35,109 bases of DNA. Source: Acidimicrobiia bacterium. GTDB lineage: Bacteria > Actinomycetota > Acidimicrobiia > Acidimicrobiales > AC-14. How positions within the stretch are numbered: the stretch's first letter is position 1; every line of letters starts with the position of its first letter. A model generated the notes under the pieces. It was not told where the DNA came from. It searched no databases and saw only the letters and a list, made by a program, of their open reading frames with translations. Below are positions 23,909 to 31,043 of the stretch, one piece after another. The stretch is from positions 1 through 35,109 of the forward strand of contig JAHFUQ010000027.1 in the NCBI GenBank assembly GCA_023265045.1, written 5' to 3'. A program made the translations under genes and the position numbers.

Positions 23909-23982
23909 TGCCGACGGCGAGATTCGAACTCGCACTGACGACGACCTAAACGTCGTGCCTCTGCCGGTTGGGCTACGTCGGC
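23909..23982 (-). tRNA. tRNA with UAG anticodon (Leu), atypical short variable loop
   Basis: The 74-nt minus-strand sequence folds as a cloverleaf. The acceptor stem is GCCGACG (23976-23982) with CGTCGGC (complement of 23910-23916), followed by discriminator A; CCA is not encoded. The anticodon stem CGACG/CGTCG encloses loop TTTAGGT (23944-23950), giving anticodon UAG at 23946-23948. The T-arm is GCGAG-TTCGAAT-CTCGC. The D-arm is weak, GCCC paired with GGC around an internal mismatch or bulge. UAG reads leucine codon CUA, and A73 and G37 fit leucine. The variable loop has only 5 nt, while bacterial tRNA-Leu has a long variable arm. So the amino acid is uncertain. It lies just upstream of, and divergent from, clpP. 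Confidence 0.8.
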
Positions 23983-24018
23983 GGTGTTGCGAGCGCAGGA
24001 GAACTACCCTCGGCGTCC

Positions 24019-24627
24019 ATGATGCCTGATCTCATGGTGCCGACGTTCACCGCCCAAGCGAGCCCGAACGGGCAGAGCGCCGATGTGTACGACCGCCTGC
24101 TCAAGGAGCGGATCGTGTTCCTCGGCTCGGAGGTCAACGACGCCACCGCCAACGACATCTGCGCCAAGCTCCTGCTGCTGCAGAGCGAGGACCCCGAGAA
24201 GGACGTGTTCCTGTACATCAACTCGCCGGGTGGCTCGGTGTCGGCGGGCATGGCGATCTACGACACGATGCAGTACGTGTCCTGCGACGTGGGCACGATC
24301 TGCCTCGGCCTGGCCGCCTCCATGGGGCAGTACCTGCTGTGCGCGGGGGAGCCGGGCAAGCGCTTCGCCTTGCCCCACTCGCGGGTGCTGATGCACCAGC
24401 CGTCGGCCCGGATGGAGGGCGCGGCGGTCGACATCGCCATCCACGCCGAGCAGATCATGTACACCAAGCGGATCATGGCCGAGCGCATCGCCCAGCACAC
24501 CGGCCAGAAGGTCGAGCAGATCGAGCTGGACTTCGACCGCGACCGGTGGTTCACGGCCCAGCAGGCGAAGGACTACGGCATCATCGACCGGGTCATCGAG
24601 CGGTCCCGCCAGGTGGCCGCCGTCTAG
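24019..24627 (+). CDS. clpP: ATP-dependent Clp protease proteolytic subunit
   Basis: A 202-residue serine peptidase that assembles into the barrel of Clp proteases. The catalytic triad is visible: Ser101 in GLAASMGQYL, His126 in VLMHQP, and Asp175 in FDRDRWF. The spacing matches E. coli mature ClpP (97, 122, 171). INSPGGSVSAGMAIYDTM is the substrate-binding/handle region. With ClpX or ClpC it degrades tmRNA-tagged proteins, so it is a functional partner of ssrA and smpB in this window. ATG 24019 is used; 24022 and 24034 are also in frame and no ribosome binding site separates them. The gene is alone, with no second clpP or clpX nearby. Confidence 0.96.
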   Translation: MMPDLMVPTFTAQASPNGQSADVYDRLLKERIVFLGSEVNDATANDICAKLLLLQSEDPEKDVFLYINSPGGSVSAGMAIYDTMQYVSCDVGTICLGLAASMGQYLLCAGEPGKRFALPHSRVLMHQPSARMEGAAVDIAIHAEQIMYTKRIMAERIAQHTGQKVEQIELDFDRDRWFTAQQAKDYGIIDRVIERSRQVAAV

Positions 24628-24648
24628 GCCCGAAGGCGGTCGGCGAAC

Positions 24649-25557
24649 GTGCGGGTTCTCGTTTCCGGCTCGCACGGTCTGATCGGCAGCGCGCTCGTCG
24701 AGAGCCTTGAGGGCGACGGCCACGAGGTCACGCGGCTCGTCCGCGGCCGGCTTCCAGCGGGCAAGGGGGAGGCGGCCTGGGACCCCCACGAGGGCACCCT
24801 CGACCAGGCCGGCATCGAGGGCCATGACGCCGTCGTCCACCTGGCCGGCGCCGGATTGGGCGATCACCGGTGGACGCCCGAGTACAAGAAGGAGATCCTC
24901 GAGAGCCGGGTGAAGGGCACGCTGATCCTGACCCACGCCCTGGCCAGGCTCGACCCCAAGCCGTCGGTGCTGGTGTCGGGCTCGGCCGTCGGCTTCTACG
25001 GCGACCGGGGCGACGAGGAGATCACCGAGGACTCGGGGCCGGGGGCCGGGTTCCTGGCCGAGGTCGTCCGCCAGTGGGAGGCGGCGGCGCTGCCGGCCAA
25101 GGAGGCGGAGATCCGCACGGTTTGTGTCCGCAGCGGGATCGTCCAGTCGGCCAAAGGCGGAGGCCTGAAGAAACTCCTCCTCCCCTTCAAGCTGGGGCTG
25201 GGCGGGCGGTTCGGGAGCGGCAAGCAGTGGCTGAGCTGGGTCCACATCGACGACGAGGTAGGCGCCATCCGCTTCGCCCTGGAGAACGACTCGCTGACGG
25301 GCCCCATGAACGCCACCTCCCCCAACCCGGTCACGATCGAGGACTACAGCAACGCGCTCGGGCGGGCGGTGCACCGTCCGACCAAGATCCCGACGCCCAC
25401 CTTCGCGCTCAAGGCCCTGCTCGGCGGCGAGATGACCAGCGAGATGCTGCTCGGCGGCCAGCGGGTGCGGCCGGCTCGCCTCCTCGCCGCCGGCTACCGG
25501 TTCCGCCATCCCGACCTCTACGAGGCGCTGGCGGTCGCCCTCGGCGACGATGGCTGA
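24649..25557 (+). CDS. TIGR01777-type NAD-dependent epimerase/SDR-like protein
   Basis: A 302-residue Rossmann-fold protein of the extended SDR group, subfamily TIGR01777 (YfcH-like). The dinucleotide motif is VLVSGSHGLIGSALVESL near the start (GxxGxxG variant). SGSAVGFYGDRGDE holds the subfamily tyrosine, and DSGPGAGFLAEVVRQWE and SWVHIDDEVGAIRFAL are standard family blocks. A C-terminal DUF1731-like domain follows (PTPTFALKALLGGEMTSEM). The biological substrate of the family is not established. It starts at GTG 24649, 21 bp after clpP, and its end overlaps the following LigD-like gene by 8 bp, so the two are co-transcribed. Confidence 0.93.
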   Translation: MRVLVSGSHGLIGSALVESLEGDGHEVTRLVRGRLPAGKGEAAWDPHEGTLDQAGIEGHDAVVHLAGAGLGDHRWTPEYKKEILESRVKGTLILTHALARLDPKPSVLVSGSAVGFYGDRGDEEITEDSGPGAGFLAEVVRQWEAAALPAKEAEIRTVCVRSGIVQSAKGGGLKKLLLPFKLGLGGRFGSGKQWLSWVHIDDEVGAIRFALENDSLTGPMNATSPNPVTIEDYSNALGRAVHRPTKIPTPTFALKALLGGEMTSEMLLGGQRVRPARLLAAGYRFRHPDLYEALAVALGDDG

Positions 25558-26596
25558 GCCGCTCGACGACTACCGGAACAAGCGCGACTTCGCCGCCACC
25601 CCGGAGCCCGCACCGGGCCCCGAGGACGGGCCCGCGCCCGGCAACCGGTTCGTCGTCCAGGAGCACCACGCCCGGCGCCTCCATTGGGACTTCCGCCTGG
25701 AGCACGACGGGGTGCTGGTGTCGTGGGCCGTCCCCAAGGGTGTGCCCCCTGATCCGGGCGCCAACCACCTCGCCGTGCGGACTGAGGACCACCCCTTGTC
25801 GTACCTCGGCTTCGAAGGCGAGATCCCCAAGGGCAACTACGGCGCCGGGGTGGTGACGGTGTGGGACTCGGGAACCTACGAGTGCGAGAAGTTCGGGCCG
25901 GACGAGGTGATGGCCGTGCTCCACGGGCGGCGGGTCGAGGGTCGGTACGTCATGTTCCGGACCAAGGATGACCAGTGGATGATCCACCGCATGGACCCGC
26001 CCCAGGACCCCACCCGGGAGCCCATGCCGGAGTGGCTGGCGCCGATGCTGGCAACACCCGGCGACCTGCCCGACGGCGACGCCGAGTTCGGCTTCGAGGT
26101 CGACTGGGACGGGCTGCGCACGTTCGTCTCCGGCGTGGGTGGCACGGTGCGGGTGCGCGACGTCGACGGCGAGAACGTCGGGGAGCGGTTCCCCGAGCTG
26201 GCCCGGCTGGGGCGGGCGCTCGGGTCCCGCGAGGTGATCCTCGACGGCGAGCTGGTGGCGTTGGGCGAGGACGGGCGGCCGGATCGCGAGCGCCTCGATC
26301 GCCGCCTGGACGGGGCGCGAGCGGACACGACCCCGCTCACGCTCATGGTGTACGACCTGCTGTACCTCGACGGCCACCTCGTCGTCGACCGTCCCTACCA
26401 ATATCGCCGGGCGGCGCTCGAGGGGCTCGAGCTGCGCGGGTTCCACTGGCAGACCCCGGCCAACCATGTGGGCGACGGCGCAGAGTTCCTCGGCGTGGTC
26501 ACCGACCGGGGCCTGGCCGGCGTCGTGGCCAAGCGGCTGTCTTCTCCCTACCGGCCGGGCGAACGGTCGCCCGACTGGATCAAGGTGAAGGCGTGA
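25550..26596 (+). CDS. LigD-like 3'-phosphoesterase fused to a degenerate ATP-ligase domain
   Basis: A 348-residue protein. Residues about 30-150 form a LigD-type 3'-phosphoesterase domain: EHHARRLHWDFRLEHDG with His40, His45, Asp47 and Arg49, and EDHPLSYLGFEGEIPKGNYG with His81 and Tyr85, the metal-site residues of the family. Residues about 163-348 resemble the adenylation domain of ATP-dependent DNA ligases, with motif III VILDGELVAL (229-238), motif IV AGVVAKR (323-329) and motif V DWIKVK (342-347). Motif I should be ExKxDGxR, but here it is EVDWDGLR: the adenylated lysine is Asp185. The oligonucleotide-binding domain is absent. It therefore likely trims DNA ends in repair, with the second domain serving binding only. 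It overlaps the RidA gene by 4 bp. Confidence 0.9.
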   Translation: MAEPLDDYRNKRDFAATPEPAPGPEDGPAPGNRFVVQEHHARRLHWDFRLEHDGVLVSWAVPKGVPPDPGANHLAVRTEDHPLSYLGFEGEIPKGNYGAGVVTVWDSGTYECEKFGPDEVMAVLHGRRVEGRYVMFRTKDDQWMIHRMDPPQDPTREPMPEWLAPMLATPGDLPDGDAEFGFEVDWDGLRTFVSGVGGTVRVRDVDGENVGERFPELARLGRALGSREVILDGELVALGEDGRPDRERLDRRLDGARADTTPLTLMVYDLLYLDGHLVVDRPYQYRRAALEGLELRGFHWQTPANHVGDGAEFLGVVTDRGLAGVVAKRLSSPYRPGERSPDWIKVKA

Positions 26597-26967
26597 TCCG
26601 GGTCTCTTCGGGCTCGCCGTGGGAGCCGGTGATCGGCTTCAGCCGGGCGGTGCGCGTGGGGGACCGGGTGGTGGTGGCGGGCACGGCACCGGTCTGGCCC
26701 GACGGCTCGTGCGACCCCAGCGCCGGCGCCCAGGCGCGCCGCTGCCTGGAGATCATCTGCGCGGCGCTGGCGGAGGCAGGTGCCGAGCCGGCCCACGTGG
26801 TGCGGACCCGCGTGTACCTGACCGATCGCGGCGACGTGGACGCGGTGGCGACGGCGCACGGCGAGGTGTTCGGGGAGGTACGGCCGGCCGCGACCATGGT
26901 GATCGTGGCCGGCCTCGTCGACGCCCGGTGGCGCGTCGAGATCGAGGCCGAGGCGGTCGTGCCGTAA
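26593..26967 (+). CDS. RidA/YjgF-family protein
   Basis: A 124-residue protein of the RidA superfamily, which hydrolyses reactive imine/enamine intermediates from PLP enzymes; some members act otherwise. The start RVSSGSPWEPVIGFSRAVRVG and the middle VVVAGTAPV are typical, and the C-terminal RWRVEIEAEAVV carries the Arg and Glu of the active-site region. It starts at GTG 26593, overlapping the stop of the LigD-like gene (GTGA). A PLP enzyme of sulfur amino acid metabolism, which could create such intermediates, is 500 bp away on the other strand. Confidence 0.92.
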   Translation: MIRVSSGSPWEPVIGFSRAVRVGDRVVVAGTAPVWPDGSCDPSAGAQARRCLEIICAALAEAGAEPAHVVRTRVYLTDRGDVDAVATAHGEVFGEVRPAATMVIVAGLVDARWRVEIEAEAVVP

Positions 26968-26978
26968 GAAAAGTGGCA

Positions 26979-27009
26979 GGTCGGACCGGCGGGGGAAGCC
27001 GGCCCGACC
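26979..27009 (+). terminator. Strong hairpin after ridA
   Basis: GGTCGGACCGGC (26979-26990) pairs with GCCGGCCCGACC (26998-27009) as a 12-bp stem with a single A-C mismatch and 7-nt loop, starting 12 bp after the ridA stop. No U-run follows, so it may terminate weakly or protect the 3' end. Confidence 0.6.
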
Positions 27010-27082
27010 CTGACCTACGTCTTGTAAGCAACTAACTTGTCATTCGTATTCCGCGGGACGCACAGGTCGTACGCTGTCATTC

Positions 27083-27481
27083 ATGAACGGCGACGTAAGC
27101 GGCGACGACCTCCACAGCGACAGGCACGGCGACAGGCACGGCGGGTCCATCACGGGCTTCTGCCCCGTGTACCACCGGGCCATCGAGATCATCGGGCGGC
27201 GGTGGACGGGCGCCATCGTGCGCGCCCTGCTCTCGGGCGACCGGCGGTTCTGCCAGATCCGCGCCACCGTCCCCGGCCTGTCCGACCGGCTCCTCTCCGA
27301 GCGGCTGAAGGAGCTCGAGACGGAGGCGATCGTGGAGCGCAACGTGCATCCCGAGACACCGGTGCGCATCGAGTACCGGCTCACGCCGAAGGGCGAGGCG
27401 CTCGCCGCGGTGGTGCAATCGGTGTCGCGCTGGGCCGAGGAGTGGCTCCCCGCGCCCGGCGAGGAGCGCGCCGCCGGCTAA
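27083..27481 (+). CDS. HxlR-family transcriptional regulator
   Basis: A 132-residue winged helix-turn-helix protein. A 22-residue polar, His/Asp-rich N-terminus precedes GFCPVYHRAIEIIGRRWTGAI, in which Cys27 is the conserved cysteine often used to sense electrophiles or oxidants. The helix-turn-helix is RFCQIRATVPGLSDRLLSERLKEL, followed by the wing PVRIEYRLTPKGEAL. The ATG is 73 bp after the ridA hairpin. It converges with the PLP enzyme gene; only 5 bp separate the stops. The targets are unknown; regulators of this family often control neighbouring redox enzymes. Confidence 0.93.
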   Translation: MNGDVSGDDLHSDRHGDRHGGSITGFCPVYHRAIEIIGRRWTGAIVRALLSGDRRFCQIRATVPGLSDRLLSERLKELETEAIVERNVHPETPVRIEYRLTPKGEALAAVVQSVSRWAEEWLPAPGEERAAG

Positions 27482-27486
27482 GCCGG

Positions 27487-28665
27487 TCAACCGGGCGAGG
27501 GCGCGAGCGAGTCGAGGGCCTGGCGGAGGTCGGCGACCAGGTCGGCGGGGTCCTCGATGCCGACCGACAGGCGGATCAGGGCGGGATCGACTTCGAGGGG
27601 CGACCCGACGACGGCGGCGTGCGACATACGCGCCGGGTGGCCGACGAGCGACTCGACGCCCCCGAGGGACTCGGCCAGGGTGAACAAGCGGGTGCGGCCG
27701 GCGAGCGCGAGGGCGGCCTCCTCGCCTCCGTGCACGGTGAAGGCCACCATCGCCCCGTAGTCGCGCATCTGGCGGGTGGCGACGTCGTGGCCCGGATGGG
27801 ACGCCAGGCCCGGGTAGCGGACGCCGGCCACGGCGGGATGGGCGCACAGCAGCTCGACGACGGCGGCGGCGTTGGCGCAGTGGCGCGCCATCCGCACTGA
27901 CAACGTCTTGACCCCGCGCAACACGAGGAAGCAGTCGAACGGCCCGGGGACGGCGCCGGCCGCCCGCTGGACGAGGCCGAGGGTGTCCGCCAGGGCGGGG
28001 TCGTTGCAGGCCGCGAACCCGCCGACGACGTCGGAGTGGCCCCCGAGGTACTTGGAGGCGGAGTGGACCACGACGTCGGCGCCGAGGCCGAGCGGGCGCT
28101 GGAGCCACGGGGTGGCGAAGGTGTTGTCCACCACGCACACCGCCCCGCGGGCGTGAGCGAAGGCGGCGACGGCCGCGATGTCGACGATGCCCAGCAGCGG
28201 GTTGGTCGGCGTCTCCACCCAGACGGCGGCGGTCTCCGGCCGCCAGGCCGCCTCCAGCGCAGCCCGGTCGGAGAGGTCGACGGCGGTGAACTCGACGTCG
28301 AGCAGCTTGGCGACAAGACGGTAGGTGCCGCCATAGGCGTCATGCGGGATCACCAGATGGCCGGAGCGAAGGGGAAGGCTGCGGGCCACCGCGTCCTCGG
28401 CCGCCATCCCGCTGGCGAACGCGAACCCGAAACGGGCGTCTTCGAGCGACGCCAGGCATCGCTCGAGGGCGGCGCGCGTCGGGTTCGACGCCCGCGAGTA
28501 CTCGTAGCCCTTGTGGCCGCCTACGCCGGCTTGGGCGTAGGTCGAGGTCTGGTAGATCGGCGTGACGACGGCGCCGGTCGCCGGATCAGGCGGCTGGCCG
28601 ACGTGGATGGCGCGGGTATCGAACCCGAGCCCCGACGCTCGATCGTCCCCGCCGTCCTCAGTCAG
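27487..28665 (-). CDS. Cystathionine gamma-synthase-type PLP enzyme, CTG start inferred
   Basis: A PLP enzyme of the Cys/Met metabolism family, about 392 residues if it starts at CTG 28665. N-terminal TRAIHVGQPPDPATGAV and TPIYQTSTYAQAG are family hallmarks. YEYSRASNPTR, FASGMAAEDAV and HSASKYLGGHSDVVGG follow, the last with the PLP lysine, and then VRYPGLASHPGHDVA and SLGGVESLVGHPA. It makes cystathionine or cleaves it; the sequence does not decide which. In frame upstream the first stop is the TAG of the hemerythrin-like gene at 28672-28674. No ATG, GTG or TTG lies between it and the conserved start region. So the gene begins at a CTG (28665, coupled to that stop) or at another rare start; an internal ATG 28407 would remove the N-terminal domain. 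Confidence 0.88.
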   Translation of the reverse strand: MTEDGGDDRASGLGFDTRAIHVGQPPDPATGAVVTPIYQTSTYAQAGVGGHKGYEYSRASNPTRAALERCLASLEDARFGFAFASGMAAEDAVARSLPLRSGHLVIPHDAYGGTYRLVAKLLDVEFTAVDLSDRAALEAAWRPETAAVWVETPTNPLLGIVDIAAVAAFAHARGAVCVVDNTFATPWLQRPLGLGADVVVHSASKYLGGHSDVVGGFAACNDPALADTLGLVQRAAGAVPGPFDCFLVLRGVKTLSVRMARHCANAAAVVELLCAHPAVAGVRYPGLASHPGHDVATRQMRDYGAMVAFTVHGGEEAALALAGRTRLFTLAESLGGVESLVGHPARMSHAAVVGSPLEVDPALIRLSVGIEDPADLVADLRQALDSLAPSPG

Positions 28666-28671
28666 GTGCGG

Positions 28672-29184
28672 CTACCAGCCGCCGCCGACGACGAGCTGCT
28701 TGGTCCAGCCGCTGTGGGGCAGGCCAATGTGGTACTGGCCTGGCGGGGCGACACCGCCTCGGGCCGCCACCAGCTCCTGGCGGGTGGCGAACGCCTGGCG
28801 CGCCAGGACGTACCCCTCGTCCTTCAGCCGCGTCTTGATGACGGGGAAGAACTGCGTTTCTTCCCGGCCGGTGTGCAGGTGCCACTGGCGAGCCAGCTGC
28901 TTCACCAGCTTGGCCTCGGCCGGGTCGCCCGGGTTCAGGTTCTCGATGTCGACGGAGAGGTCCTTGATCCGGTCGAGGCTGGCCTGGGCCGTTTCGAGGG
29001 CGGACTCGGACACCACCGCAGCGAGCCCCGGGAAGACAACCTCCTCCTCGAGCGCGCCGTAGATCTCGATCTCCTCGAGGATGTGGCGCAGAAGCTGGGT
29101 CTCGCCCAAGGTGTAGCGGTTCAGGACGTTCTCGATCTTGCGGTGGTAGTCCCAAAGGACCTTCCAGATCACGACTCCGCCCAT
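28672..29184 (-). CDS. Hemerythrin-like HHE cation-binding protein
   Basis: A 170-residue four-helix protein. Metal-ligand-type positions are His14 (DYHRKIENVL), His34 (LLRHILEE), and His102/His104 with Glu108 (HLHTGREETQFFPV). The second helix reads EIYGALEEEVVFP (Glu46), where the family usually has His-x3-Glu: Tyr42 stands in the His position. So the di-iron site may be altered. A possible role is oxygen, nitric oxide or iron handling. AAAGGAG precedes the ATG. The stop is 6 bp before the CTG of the PLP enzyme, which argues for translational coupling. The assignment of single ligands is by eye. Confidence 0.78.
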   Translation of the reverse strand: MGGVVIWKVLWDYHRKIENVLNRYTLGETQLLRHILEEIEIYGALEEEVVFPGLAAVVSESALETAQASLDRIKDLSVDIENLNPGDPAEAKLVKQLARQWHLHTGREETQFFPVIKTRLKDEGYVLARQAFATRQELVAARGGVAPPGQYHIGLPHSGWTKQLVVGGGW

Positions 29185-29284
29185 GTGCGGCGGCTCCTTT
29201 CGACTCCAAGAACTCGACTGCGACTCCCTCTCCTACATCATGGCCTGTCCGGGGGCCGCTGTCACGTCCCGCATATAGATGTGA

Positions 29285-29318
29285 CCATCGCGGGAGGGGC
29301 TTGCCCCTCCCGCGATGG
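29285..29318 (-). terminator. Perfect 16-bp hairpin after the response regulator gene
   Basis: Arms 29285-29300 and 29303-29318 are perfectly complementary around TT. It starts 8 bp after the response-regulator stop on the minus strand and lies upstream of the hemerythrin-like gene. GC-rich, without a clear U-run. A similar GGGAGGGGC-based hairpin occurs after cysD at 34574-34602. Confidence 0.7.
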
Positions 29319-29325
29319 CCCGCGA

Positions 29326-30033
29326 TCACCCGAATGTGACAGGAGCGTCGCCGAGGACGCCGGCGCGGATGGCGTGCATGACCGCGTCCAGGCGTGAGCG
29401 CTCGTGGAGCTTGGCCAGGATGTTGGCCACGTGGCGCTTCACGGTGTGGCTCGAAAGGCACAGCTCGTCGGCGATCTCGTGGTTGGCGCGCCCGAGGCTC
29501 ACCAGGCGGAGAACTTCGAGCTCGCGGACGGAGAGGCTGCTGGTGGCCGCCTCCGTGCGGGGCGTCTCCTTGAACTCGGTGACGAGCTTGGTCGCCACGC
29601 CCGGCGACAGGAGGAGCCCCAGCCCCTGACCCACCGCCCGCACTGCGCCGGCGAGATCATCGAGCAGCGTTTCTTTGAGGAGGTAGCCGCTGGCGCCTGC
29701 CTTGAGCGCCTCGTAGACGTCGTCCTCTTCGTCGCTGGCCGTGAGCATGACGATCTTGGTCGTCGGCAGGAGCCGGTTGATGGCCCGGGCCGCTTCGATG
29801 CCGTTGGTGCCGGGCATGCGCACGTCGAGCAGGATGAGGTCGGGGATGACCGCCTGCGCCTGGAGGACGGCCTGCTCCCCGTCGCCGGCCTCGCCGACGA
29901 CTTCGATGCCCTCCTCGCCGGTCAGCAGGGCGGAGACGACCCGTCGCCAACGGTGCTCGTCGTCCACGACGAGCACGGCGATGTTCTGGTCCTCGCGATC
30001 CACCGCCTTCCGAGGATACCGGCCCTTGCGCAT
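29326..30033 (-). CDS. NarL/FixJ-type response regulator
   Basis: A 235-residue two-component response regulator. The receiver domain starts IAVLVVDDEHRWRRVV and carries the phospho-accepting Asp in LILLDVRMPGTNG. Thr in IVMLTASDE and Lys in GASGYLLKETLLDD are the other conserved residues. The C-terminal LuxR-type helix-turn-helix is LSVRELEVLRLVSLGRANHE plus LSSHTVKRHVANIL. No histidine kinase is present in the window, so it is an orphan locally. ATG 30033 is chosen; the frame is open upstream but the extra stretch is Arg-rich and looks non-coding. Confidence 0.94.
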   Translation of the reverse strand: MRKGRYPRKAVDREDQNIAVLVVDDEHRWRRVVSALLTGEEGIEVVGEAGDGEQAVLQAQAVIPDLILLDVRMPGTNGIEAARAINRLLPTTKIVMLTASDEEDDVYEALKAGASGYLLKETLLDDLAGAVRAVGQGLGLLLSPGVATKLVTEFKETPRTEAATSSLSVRELEVLRLVSLGRANHEIADELCLSSHTVKRHVANILAKLHERSRLDAVMHAIRAGVLGDAPVTFG

Positions 30034-30116
30034 AGTGCGGCGGCCACGGCGCGAAAGGACGGCTGGGCGCCCCACTCTCGTGAGGCGGCCCAGCCGTCGG
30101 TGGTGACCCAAAGCCC

Positions 30117-30566
30117 TTACGAGCAGAGGTTGGACTGGAAGGCGTTCACCAGGTCAACCGTCGCCTGCGCCCCGCTCTGCACGCCCTCGGCGGCGAAGTG
30201 GGCGGCCCGAGCGGCGGACCAGTCGGAGATCTTGGCGGCCAGGTCGGACAGGCGGGTGTTCATCAGGGCCTCGGCCGTGGGGATGCCGGTGCCGGAGTCG
30301 ACCGCACGCAGCCAGTCGCCGACGGCGGCGGCGTAGGACGCGAGGGCGACGTTCATGGTGCCGGTCTTGGTGCTGAGGGTGGCGGCGGCGCTGGCGGTGC
30401 CGTTCGCCGCAACCGTCAGGGCCGCGTTGGCCGCAACGATCTGGGCCGGCAGGGTGGCGCAGATGCCGGGGATCACGGCGACGGCGCCCGCGGGCGACGC
30501 TGCCCCGATGGCCAGGCCGGAGGTCAGGGCAAGAGCGCCCAGGCCGGTTGCAATGAACTTACGCAT
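30117..30566 (-). CDS. Small secreted protein of unknown function
   Basis: A 149-residue exported protein without a family I recognise. The signal peptide is MRKFIATGLGALALTSGLAI with probable cleavage near GAASPAGA. The mature part is Ala/Thr/Ser-rich and helical, with one cysteine near the start (GICATLP, about residue 36) and one at the end (NLCS), suggesting a terminal disulfide. AAGGAGAA precedes the ATG by about 11 nt, so it is a real translated gene. It lies between the response regulator and a small lipoprotein, all on the minus strand. Confidence 0.75.
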   Translation of the reverse strand: MRKFIATGLGALALTSGLAIGAASPAGAVAVIPGICATLPAQIVAANAALTVAANGTASAAATLSTKTGTMNVALASYAAAVGDWLRAVDSGTGIPTAEALMNTRLSDLAAKISDWSAARAAHFAAEGVQSGAQATVDLVNAFQSNLCS

Positions 30567-30617
30567 GGTAGGTGGTTCTCCTTGTTGTTGGTTGTTTTGT
30601 TTGGATGTGTTGCTGCT

Positions 30618-30914
30618 CTATTTGGACGGGTTGATGCCCAGTTGCTGAAGCTGCTGGCGGAGCAATGCCTCCGCTTCTTCGGGGGTGATCGCCCGAGGCT
30701 GGCCAGCGTTGGTGGTGGCCTGCTGGATCTGGTTCATGAGGTTGGTGACGAGCTGCTGGGCGGCCTCGCCGTTCGGCTGGACCTCGGTGCTCGCCGCCGC
30801 TGGTGTGCTGGTGGCGGTGGTGGCCGCCTTGTGGCCGCCGCCGCTTCCACCGCCGCACCCGACGAGGGCCAGCGCCGCCGCCGCGCCTGCGATCCACGCC
30901 TTCGCCTTGCTCAT
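30618..30914 (-). CDS. Small lipoprotein of unknown function
   Basis: A 98-residue lipoprotein. A basic start (MSKAKAW) and short hydrophobic core end at lipobox LVGC (Cys20), followed by a Gly/Ser/Thr/Ala-rich linker and a helical, Gln-rich tail, ITPEEAEALLRQQLQQLGIN. AGGAGGAAC lies just before ATG 30914, a strong ribosome binding site. It probably sits on the outer face of the membrane. Upstream begins the non-coding region in front of the sulfite reductase operon. Its function is unknown. Confidence 0.8.
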   Translation of the reverse strand: MSKAKAWIAGAAAALALVGCGGGSGGGHKAATTATSTPAAASTEVQPNGEAAQQLVTNLMNQIQQATTNAGQPRAITPEEAEALLRQQLQQLGINPSK

Positions 30915-30944
30915 CAAGTTCCTCCTGCCTCGGAAATGAGTCGT

Positions 30945-30974
30945 TTGACCTATTGACGCTGGGAGGGCTATTCT
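30945..30974 (+). promoter_or_regulatory. Candidate promoter upstream of the sir leader
   Basis: TTGACC (30945-30950) and TATTCT (30969-30974) are separated by 18 bp. Transcription from here would place the hairpin cluster at 31044-31120 in the sir 5' leader, about 240 nt before the start codon. This is pattern matching only. Confidence 0.35.
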
Positions 30975-31043
30975 TCCGTCGCCCTTTCCGTTGTCCGATA
31001 GGCACATGGTAAAGGAGACATTCTCAAAAAACCTCAAACTGAG

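Noticed and set aside
23944-23950. tRNA reading UAA or UAG as a suppressor
   Set aside because: A shifted anticodon stem that gives UUA has two broken pairs; the CGACG/CGTCG stem is perfect and gives UAG, which reads CUA, not a stop codon.
28408-28671. PLP enzyme as a frameshifted pseudogene
   Set aside because: The frame carries conserved family sequence without interruption up to the upstream stop; only the start codon is odd.
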